NCBI GenBank assembly: GCA_026461385.1
Contig: JAPJNB010000149.1
Coordinates: 1-42,440, forward strand
Direction: 5' to 3'
DNA: 42,440 bases
Source of the DNA: Akkermansiaceae bacterium
GTDB taxonomy: Bacteria > Verrucomicrobiota > Verrucomicrobiia > Verrucomicrobiales > Akkermansiaceae
A model generated the notes under the pieces. That model made no database searches and had not been told where the DNA came from. It was given only the letters and a program-made list of their open reading frames with translations. Each line of letters begins with the position of its first letter. Positions within the stretch are counted from its first letter, which is position 1. Of the stretch, positions 36,301-42,440 are shown one piece after another. Position numbers and translations under genes: made by a program.

Positions 36301-38773
36301 CAATTCCGGCCAAACCTCAACCAGCATCACCAAATCAGGCCCAGGAATTTGGACGCTTTCTGGAAACAATTCCTACTCAGGTGCCACCCGCATACAAGCC
36401 GGAACACTCGCTTTTTGCCGATCCAACGCCCTCGGCAACGGCAGCCTCGACATCAGCACCGGGGCCAAAGTCCAATTGGATTTCATCGGCACTCGGTCGA
36501 TCGTATCTCTCACTTACAACGCAGGAACGCCACAAGCCAATGGGACCTATGGATCATCCAGTTCCATCGCAACCTTCAAGGACGATACCCGCTTCAGCGG
36601 ACCTGGCACCATCACCATCGGCCCGATTTCCTCGCCGACCACAACGTCCCTCGCGATCTCGAATAGCGGACTCGTCACCACTCTAACAGCCACAGTCTCT
36701 GGAAATTCTCCGAATGGAACCGTGGTGTTTTACGATGGCCTCACAGCAATCGGCAGCACGACACTGAACAGCTCATTTCAAGCAACCCTCATAACAGTTC
36801 GCCTAACAGGAGGCACTCATCGCCTAAGCGCGCTCTTTCTTGGAACCGGCTCGAACCCACCAAGCTCGGCAACCATCGATCAAACGGTGATAGAAACACG
36901 TTTATCAACCATCACTACCTTGAGCCGGACGGCCGGATCAAATCCATCGAATTTCGGCACCAGCGTGACATTTACCGCACGGGTCGCTGGAGCCAATCCG
37001 ACGGGACTCGTCACTTTCTACGACGGATCTGCTGAGGTAGCTAAAGCCGAATTAAACCCATTAGGAAATGCAACCGTGACCCTTTCCGGTCTCGGCGCTG
37101 GATGGCGTCCCCTCAATGCGTCCTACTCTGGCGACCTGAACCATGCTCCAAGCAGCACGACCTCCACGTTGTTCCAAACCGTCAATCCGCCAACAGGTAA
37201 CGGAAAACTCAAGGTCTTCATTCTAGCAGGCCAGTCGAACATGGTTGGCAAGGGCAGGGTCGAAACTGGCAGAGACCCGAGCAACGCGAACAACACCAGC
37301 ATGTTCGGCGGACTTGGCAGCTTGCGGAACATGATCAATCGCGAGCCTAACAAGTACGGCTACCTTGCAGATCCCTCAACCCCAGTCAATGGCTACCCAG
37401 GTTGGCAAACCCGCAGCGACGTTTGGGTTTCCTACTGGGGGGAAAGCACCGCAGAAAACCGCAGAGGAAATCTCGATGCCGACTTTGGCGACTATGGTGC
37501 TCAAGGTAGGATCGGACCTGAGTATGGGTTTGGCCTCGTCGCAGGCAGCCAACTCGCAGATCAGGTACTCCTCATCAAATATGCATTTGGCGGAAAATCG
37601 CTCATCGCTGACTTCCGCCCCCCGAGTTCGGGAGGGACAACCGGTGCCTACTACACCGGAATGGTGGCACGCGTTCACCAAGTGCTAGACAACCTCAAAT
37701 CCTTCTTCCCTGCCTACAGTGAGGGTGGCTATGAACTGGTAGGCCTTGGTTGGCACCAGGGCTGGAATGACCTCGGTGAGGAAACCGCCGTCTACGAAAC
37801 TAACCTAACTAATCTAATCAAGGACCTACGCACTGAGCTTCAGGCACCAAACATGCGAGTGTCGATCGGCGTCACTGGCATGGCCAACGCCAATGCCAGC
37901 AGCAACTCACTGAAGATCATCGCAGCCCAAATGAACGTGGCCAATCCCACCCTTCACCCAGAGTTCGCAGGCACAGTCGCCAGTGTAGATACCCGCCCCT
38001 TTGACTATGGCACTCTGTTAGGCTCAAGCGATGAAGGCTATCACTGGAACTGGAGCGCTGAGAGCTATTACAATATCGGCGAAAGTATGGGCAAGGCGAT
38101 GATGTCGATTCTGCCATCGCTCAGTTCCGCAAATCAAATCCTAACATTCGGGATGCCAAATCAAACCCAAGCAACCATCTCTGGCACCAACATCACTCTA
38201 ACCGTCGCTTCAGGCACGAGCCTCACCACGCTTTCACCCGAATTCACTCTTTCGTCAAACGCCACTGCCACACCGATCTCCGGAAGCATGAGAGATTTCA
38301 CCACCCCAAAATCCTACACCGTCACCGCACAAAATGGCGCCGTCCAAACTTACACAGTGACGGCCGCTTTGAGCACTTCCTATTCGACTTGGGCAAGCGC
38401 AACCTCCCAAGGACTTTCCCGAGGCGTAAATGACGGGTTGATGGATGATCCAGACCACGATAGTATCCCAAACCTCACTGAATTTGTGCTAGCCGGTGCA
38501 CCGATGACATCATCCATTTCCATCCTCCCACAACTGACTCGTTCTGGCGACGACTGGTTTTTCAACTATGACCGAAACCCTCTTTCATCCCCTCCCGCCA
38601 CCAACCAAGTGGTAGAATATGGAAGTGATCTCATTGGCTGGACGCCCATCATCATTCCACTAACCAGCAATGACCAAGTGACGATCACACCCACCAACAG
38701 CCTTGACCACATTGGTGTCAAGATTCCAAGTGCTGGCAACAGAACCTTTGCACGCCTGAAAATCAATCCCTAA
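33398..38773 (+). CDS. Giant beta-repeat / Ig-like / SASA-esterase surface protein
   Basis: A 1791-residue secreted chimera (signal peptide to about 31, ending SSALA). Order of domains: autotransporter-associated beta repeats with an end-cap NGTYGS...DDAYFSGTGTVTVGP (about 32-390), Ig-like domain (392-484), DUF5018-like domain (487-568), a second beta-repeat block with the same end-cap (573-1075), two Ig-like domains (about 1080-1260), a SASA esterase (1267-1577; Ser1280 in GQSNM, His1549 in DEGYH), a second DUF5018-like domain (1580-1658), and a C-terminal module with DDPDHDS at 1683-1689. The beta-repeat/end-cap/Ig unit is internally duplicated. No beta-barrel or PEP-CTERM is present. It probably displays an esterase on a long surface stalk. 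It sits 42 bases after DUF6288 copy 1 and 27 before copy 2. Confidence 0.87.
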   Translation: MPQLNAILIKSASMAWFIALIIALIPSSALAANGTWISSAADGNWSGTSNWSTGVVADNSTSIADFSTLDLPTDRTVHLDSARTINSIRFGDTSIATPGNWILDNNGSTGNILTLAGTTPTITVANTSTISAVITGSLTKAGTGTLILTNSNTLTGGITVSSGIIRITKAAALGNATKQITLIATGDKMLELDGSSGNIALGSGITFLVSEQEGAIRNLAGDNIINGSISMQSNNGGAKIISNNGTLTLAGNIIPVTTTRILELAGTSTGNNTLSGSMANNGTSNIPSLTKSDVGTWLLSGNNTYTGGTKVSAGLLICTKAESLAPGTLDIKSGARLQLNYTGTRQVSALTFNAGTAKPNGTYGSTSSPAENKDDAYFSGTGTVTVGPIRAQTSTALNLTTGNNPSVLGTPLTFTANITGTSPTGTVDFYFETSLIGTSPVSNAKATLTTSSLAIGSNNITAKYSGDTANEPSTSSATSVVISAPVGTNYILTFRFPNLPAPTISNNSIAVTVPYSTDLTNLVPTYTVSAGATGNPPSGTAKNFTSPQTYRITDSSQVSRDYTVTVTRSTIPILFTWSGNATGNWSDATRWTNEISTGTTPSFTGQSDYTINLNTSGNFTSTHDLSAGFLLNKLNLGGSTLTLSGNSFSFLTNLSSLPQLNQNSANPATINTPLVLASNLEFGGSGSGQVTIAGAISGSGSLTKNGTGELKITGTSNTYAGGTVINSGQLTMFTAANAALGTGPITLNNATLFLEKITASNALTLNGGTIIASNASGDTWTGPVALNATSTVNATQSMTFSGDMSGVGGLTKSGNNTLTLSGSNRFSGPLSILAGSLAVTSLNRVSGGTTTSDLGAPNSTTNGTLTFGSGSAATTMTYTGPGETTDRLIRLTGSTGGLTITQSGTAAGATTTRGESGLLKFTGDFSIPGTAATDNRKTITLNTVSNALTGPNPGRGEIAGNIGDSQLGNSGQTSTSITKSGPGIWTLSGNNSYSGATRIQAGTLAFCRSNALGNGSLDISTGAKVQLDFIGTRSIVSLTYNAGTPQANGTYGSSSSIATFKDDTRFSGPGTITIGPISSPTTTSLAISNSGLVTTLTATVSGNSPNGTVVFYDGLTAIGSTTLNSSFQATLITVRLTGGTHRLSALFLGTGSNPPSSATIDQTVIETRLSTITTLSRTAGSNPSNFGTSVTFTARVAGANPTGLVTFYDGSAEVAKAELNPLGNATVTLSGLGAGWRPLNASYSGDLNHAPSSTTSTLFQTVNPPTGNGKLKVFILAGQSNMVGKGRVETGRDPSNANNTSMFGGLGSLRNMINREPNKYGYLADPSTPVNGYPGWQTRSDVWVSYWGESTAENRRGNLDADFGDYGAQGRIGPEYGFGLVAGSQLADQVLLIKYAFGGKSLIADFRPPSSGGTTGAYYTGMVARVHQVLDNLKSFFPAYSEGGYELVGLGWHQGWNDLGEETAVYETNLTNLIKDLRTELQAPNMRVSIGVTGMANANASSNSLKIIAAQMNVANPTLHPEFAGTVASVDTRPFDYGTLLGSSDEGYHWNWSAESYYNIGESMGKAMMSILPSLSSANQILTFGMPNQTQATISGTNITLTVASGTSLTTLSPEFTLSSNATATPISGSMRDFTTPKSYTVTAQNGAVQTYTVTAALSTSYSTWASATSQGLSRGVNDGLMDDPDHDSIPNLTEFVLAGAPMTSSISILPQLTRSGDDWFFNYDRNPLSSPPATNQVVEYGSDLIGWTPIIIPLTSNDQVTITPTNSLDHIGVKIPSAGNRTFARLKINP

Positions 38774-38800
38774 CAGAACCAATTTATCCAACAATCCATC

Positions 38801-41305
38801 ATGACCAACCTCACAAAATTCAACCGCCTAGGACACTTGGTTCCCACATTGCTTCTTGCATTAGCACTGCCGTATGGCTTGGCAATTGCTGCGGTCTCTC
38901 CGCCAGATCTCCTCATCGATAGTTCCAAGGTGGATCGAGATCTAACCTACAACCTCGGAGCCACCGGAATGCGTGGTTGGATTTACACCAAGCCTGAGAA
39001 CTATTTGGAAAGTGTCCAAGGACGCACCACCACCGCGAGTCGACAAATTTTCGTAACCCATGTCGGCACGAAGTCCCCTGCCGATGGCGTGGTGCAGGTG
39101 AACGACATCATCTTGGGCGTCGGCGGCAAACTGTTTACGGATGATGCGCGCAAGAGCATCGCCGCGGCCATCCAGGAAGCGGAGCGGGAAAGCCAAGGTG
39201 GCATTCTAAATCTAACCCTATCGAGGGCGGGAAAAAAACAGGATGTTCGCCTCAAACTCCGAGTCATGGGGACCTACAGCGCAACAGCACCCTTCAATTG
39301 CCCAAAGTCAAAAAAGATTTTCGAAGAAGCCTGCAAGGTCTTGGAACGAGAGCCATTGAGCAACAACTGGAATGGTGCAATCAATGGACTCGCCCTGCTC
39401 TCAACAGGCAATGCCGAATACCTGCCGAAGCTCCAAAAATACGCGAGGCAACTCGCTTCTAGTGAGAAAACAAAAAACATGGTTACGTGGCAATGGGGCT
39501 ACTGCGATCTATTCCTCTGCGAATACTACCTCGCCACCAATGACAAGGAGGTTCTGCAAAGCATCAAAGACTACACCACCATGCTCGCGAAGGGCCAAAG
39601 CATGTATGGCACCTTCGGCCACGGCATCGCCGACCTAACCAAAAATGGTGAACTTCATGGCTCAATCCCACCCTACGGCCCAGTGAATGCCGCTGGGTTG
39701 ATTGGCAACCTGGCGATTGTAATCGGCAAAAAATGCGGGGTGAATGATCCAGAGGTCGATGCCGCGATCGAACGTGGTTCTAACTTCTTCGGCTACTATG
39801 TCGACAAGGGAGCGATCCCCTACGGCGAACATGCGCCATGGCTCTATCACGAAAACAACGGCAAGAACTCCATGGCCGCAGTGATGTTTGGCCTGCAACC
39901 CACCAAAACCACCGAGGCCGCCTACTATGCAAAAATGGCCACGGCAGGTTACAACAATCGCCAGTACGGTCACACTGGCCAGGGGTTCAGCTACCTCTGG
40001 GGCGCCCTCGGTGCAAATGTGGGTGGCCCACGCGCCTTGGGAGCATTCTTCAAAGAGATTTCATGGCATCTCGACCTCGCACGCCGCTGCGATGGATCGT
40101 TCACCTACGACGGTCACGAGCAATACGGCCCAGGATCGACTGATGATAACACTTACTATGGTGATAGTAGTTATTCGGGGCTTAGCCCAGCAGCGACTCA
40201 CGTATTAACCTATTCACTTCCTCTCAAAACTCTTTGCATCACCGGGAAGCTCGCAAACCCAGCAAACACCCTAAGCCGTGAAGACGTTGACAAGTCTATC
40301 GCCGCAGGACGCTTTGACCTCGACCGCAAAACAATGACTCCTCAGCAGTTGGTCTCTGCATTTGAGAACTGGTCACCGGTCGTTCGCAGTTGGGCAGTGG
40401 AGGAGCTTGCAATGCGCCCCGAAGCCAAGTCGATGGTAAATGAGCTAGTTCTAATGGCAGAAGGCAAGGATGCCCACTCGAGGCAAGGTGCATGTGAAAC
40501 ACTTGGACACCTGAAGGCTCCAGAAGCATTGCCGGTTCTTGTCCGCTTGCTCACCCATGAAGATCGCTGGCTCCGGGTGAAAGCTGCCAATGCCCTGAAA
40601 AACATGGGCGATGTTGCCAAGCCCGTAATTCCCAACATGTTAGATGCGATGGCGACCACGGCAGAACCTCTTGAGCCAGTCGCGTGGGAAGATCCAATCC
40701 AAATCACCCAAGGCGAGCTTGCCGAGGCGCTCTTCGGTGGTCTAATTAAAAAATCCATTGAGAATATCGATCGCAAGAAACTCTATCCGGCCATTAAGGC
40801 GGTCGCAAACAACCCCGATGGCATGGCGCGCGCAACGCTTAAAGGAACCTTCGAAAAACAACTCACGCTTGAGGATGTTGAGGCACTCGCACCAGACCTC
40901 CTCACCGCCGTCGAGACCCGCTGCCCGGCGGACACAATGTTTGGCAATGACATTCGCATGGGGGCATTCAGAGCGCTTACGAAGTATCACTTCAAAGAAG
41001 GAATCGCCGCAGGCATCGTCTTTGTAAATACCCAGGGCGGACATGGTAGCGAAAACCGCACAGGAGAAATCATGAAGGAAATCGCAAGTTATGGATCAGC
41101 CGCGCGCGACGCCATCCCCGATTTGCAAAAGGTTCTCGCTCATTTCACCAAAAAAGTCGGCAAGGACAACTTCCCTGCGGAACTCAACAAGCGAAGAATC
41201 AGCGCAGTCGAAGATGCGATCAAATCGATTGAATCCGCCAAGGATCAACCTAAAATCCGGACCTTCCCTGTTGCGAAAACATCCAAAGCCCCGATATCAG
41301 AGTGA
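38801..41305 (+). CDS. DUF6288-like secreted protein, copy 2 (PDZ, toroid, HEAT)
   Basis: An 834-residue paralogue of the gene at 30875, aligning over its full length. It has a signal peptide (hydrophobic core about 12-31), the LTYNLGATGMRGWIY block, a PDZ-like domain (SPADGVVQVNDIILGVGGK), the central helical region with GTFGHGI, GSIPPYGPVNAAGLIGN, PYGEHAPW, ENNGKNSMAA and YGHTGQGFSYLWGALGAN, and HEAT-like repeats (LPVLVRLLTHEDRWLRVKA). Every conserved His/Asn/Tyr motif of copy 1 is kept, so both copies are probably active and not decaying. It directly follows the esterase chimera, just as copy 1 follows the stand-alone esterase. The enzymatic or binding role is unknown. Confidence 0.86.
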   Translation: MTNLTKFNRLGHLVPTLLLALALPYGLAIAAVSPPDLLIDSSKVDRDLTYNLGATGMRGWIYTKPENYLESVQGRTTTASRQIFVTHVGTKSPADGVVQVNDIILGVGGKLFTDDARKSIAAAIQEAERESQGGILNLTLSRAGKKQDVRLKLRVMGTYSATAPFNCPKSKKIFEEACKVLEREPLSNNWNGAINGLALLSTGNAEYLPKLQKYARQLASSEKTKNMVTWQWGYCDLFLCEYYLATNDKEVLQSIKDYTTMLAKGQSMYGTFGHGIADLTKNGELHGSIPPYGPVNAAGLIGNLAIVIGKKCGVNDPEVDAAIERGSNFFGYYVDKGAIPYGEHAPWLYHENNGKNSMAAVMFGLQPTKTTEAAYYAKMATAGYNNRQYGHTGQGFSYLWGALGANVGGPRALGAFFKEISWHLDLARRCDGSFTYDGHEQYGPGSTDDNTYYGDSSYSGLSPAATHVLTYSLPLKTLCITGKLANPANTLSREDVDKSIAAGRFDLDRKTMTPQQLVSAFENWSPVVRSWAVEELAMRPEAKSMVNELVLMAEGKDAHSRQGACETLGHLKAPEALPVLVRLLTHEDRWLRVKAANALKNMGDVAKPVIPNMLDAMATTAEPLEPVAWEDPIQITQGELAEALFGGLIKKSIENIDRKKLYPAIKAVANNPDGMARATLKGTFEKQLTLEDVEALAPDLLTAVETRCPADTMFGNDIRMGAFRALTKYHFKEGIAAGIVFVNTQGGHGSENRTGEIMKEIASYGSAARDAIPDLQKVLAHFTKKVGKDNFPAELNKRRISAVEDAIKSIESAKDQPKIRTFPVAKTSKAPISE

Positions 41306-41378
41306 CCCGTCACTCAACCCCAAAGCTATTGCATCGCCAGTGGCCATGTGAAGCTTCTTGAACCAACACTCACCGCCG

Positions 41379-42440
41379 ATGAAACATTCGAACTTTTTTC
41401 TGTTAGCCGTTGTGGTGATCGCGCAACCCGTCATCCCAAACGTTGCGCGTGGTCAAGCAAACCCTGCAAACCCTTACCCAAGCTGGCAGAAATCAGGCTC
41501 GATCTACATGGTCACGACGCCCGACGGCGCAGATCTGCCGGCGGCAGCTGTCCTTGATGGGTTTCCACTATTGGTGCGCCTAACTAAGGATTGGTTCGAT
41601 TTTTCCCAAGCAAAGCCTAACGGCGCAGATGTCCGATTTTCGGATGCCTCAGGTTTACCCTTGTCCTATCAGATTGAAGAGTGGAATTCTAACGAGAGGA
41701 CAGCAGCCATTTGGGTGCGGATTCCCCGCATCGAAGGCAACTGCACCCAACCATTCCACCTGCATTGGGGCAAGGCTGATGCACCAAGCGAATCGAATGG
41801 ACAGGCAGTCTTCAACGCGGCGAATGGTTTCCTAAGCGTGTTCCACATGTCTGAGCCGATTGAGGATGAGCTTGGAACGCTCGCCGTAAAAGACCTCAAC
41901 ACCTCAAGCTCGCAAGGAATGATCGGCTTGGCCCGTCATTTGAATGCTGGCCAAGGGATTTCTGGCGGTAAAAATGTTACCTCCTTTCCTACCGAAGCAA
42001 GCCCGTTCTCATCCGAAGCCTGGTTCAAAGCGGATCGCGTCAACTCGGTGATTGTCGGTTGGGGCAATGAAAAAGGCGAATCGCCCAAAGCCGTTGCTCA
42101 GATCCGAAGCCCTTCGCACATTCGATTTGGCGCGGATGGAGCAAGTAAGCTCGCTCTATCAAAATGGACGCACGTATTAGGAACCTATAGCGACGGCGAA
42201 CTGAAGGTCTATCTCAACGGCCGCTTGGATGGCTCGAAAAAACAAAAATTACAGATCAAGAGCCCTGCAAACTTTTCGATCGGTGGATGGAACAACGAAT
42301 ATCGTTTCATCGGCGACATCGATGAAGTGCGCGTCTCAACCGTCGCGCGCTCGCCCGATTGGATCAAGCTGCAGTACGAAAATCAAAAACCTCAGCAAAC
42401 CCTCGTCGGCCCGATCGTTCAACCCGGCAATGATTTCGAG
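41379..42440 (+). CDS. DUF2341-LamG secreted protein, 3' end beyond window
   Basis: An open frame of 354 codons runs from the ATG at 41379 to the window end without a stop, so the gene is partial. A signal peptide covers about 1-25 (ending NVARG). Residues about 58-135 look like a DUF2341 domain (FPLLVRL, DVRFSDASGLPLSYQIEEW, AAIWVRIPRI, HWGK). Residues about 150-345 look like a LamG/concanavalin-A-type lectin domain (EAWFKAD, WTHVLGTYSDGELKVYLNG, GDIDEVRVSTVARSPDWIKLQYENQ). DUF2341-LamG pairs are common in surface proteins and may bind glycans. It starts 73 bases after DUF6288 copy 2 and extends the same gene train. Confidence 0.85.
   Translation, partial: MKHSNFFLLAVVVIAQPVIPNVARGQANPANPYPSWQKSGSIYMVTTPDGADLPAAAVLDGFPLLVRLTKDWFDFSQAKPNGADVRFSDASGLPLSYQIEEWNSNERTAAIWVRIPRIEGNCTQPFHLHWGKADAPSESNGQAVFNAANGFLSVFHMSEPIEDELGTLAVKDLNTSSSQGMIGLARHLNAGQGISGGKNVTSFPTEASPFSSEAWFKADRVNSVIVGWGNEKGESPKAVAQIRSPSHIRFGADGASKLALSKWTHVLGTYSDGELKVYLNGRLDGSKKQKLQIKSPANFSIGGWNNEYRFIGDIDEVRVSTVARSPDWIKLQYENQKPQQTLVGPIVQPGNDFE

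Noticed and set aside
1..42440. CRISPR array, insertion sequence, prophage or integron
   Set aside because: I saw no spaced direct repeats, transposase, integrase or phage structural genes. The repeats present are within protein-coding beta-repeat regions.

Overview
The window looks like a chromosomal segment of a heterotrophic verrucomicrobium (Verrucomicrobiae grade). I infer this from four things: GntR-type helix-turn-helix regulators fused to LacI-like sensor domains, a Verru_Chthon cassette A-like protein, very large autotransporter-associated beta-strand repeat proteins, and a secreted cytochrome/ThuA/esterase/DUF6288 gene set typical of the PVC superphylum. Base composition is moderately GC-rich. 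Nearly all genes lie on the + strand; the exception is transketolase. I see no transposase, integrase, phage gene, CRISPR array or rRNA.

Layout. (1) 70-6710: urea use. urtA (urea-binding protein) has its own terminator. It is followed by a tightly packed urease operon: a small His-rich membrane protein, ureA, ureB, ureC, ureE, ureF, ureG and ureD. (2) 6802-10998: housekeeping genes. These are transketolase on the minus strand, tRNA-Glu(UUC) with its terminator, panB (best started at a GTG) and hemW. (3) 11170-22713: a regulator and cell-surface block. Two tandem paralogous GntR/LacI-type regulators precede a 1263-residue beta-strand-repeat surface protein, an orphan Verru_Chthon cassette A-like protein and a small secreted partner. 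Three copies of one palindrome, TTGTATTT-N3-AAATACAA, lie before the second regulator, before the surface protein and before the cassette-A gene. They suggest a local regulon. Three consecutive stem-loops follow the surface-protein gene. (4) 22815-23927: an enolase-superfamily dehydratase resembling cis-3-hydroxy-L-proline dehydratase. (5) 24046 to the window end: a run of at least eight same-strand genes for secreted proteins with overlaps or short gaps. They are a pentaheme cytochrome with a PA14 domain, a ThuA plus beta-propeller dehydrogenase-like protein, a HExxH peptidase, a SASA-type esterase, a DUF6288-like protein, a 1791-residue beta-repeat/Ig/esterase chimera, a second DUF6288-like protein, and a DUF2341-LamG protein cut by the window end.

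The most interesting part is region 5. An esterase followed by a DUF6288-like gene occurs twice in a row, and in the second copy the esterase is embedded in a giant surface protein. I infer an extracytoplasmic system that binds, deacetylates and perhaps oxidises a complex glycan, with electrons passed to the multiheme protein. The substrate cannot be read from the sequence. The GntR-operator-surface-protein block in region 3 is the second candidate for an undescribed system.
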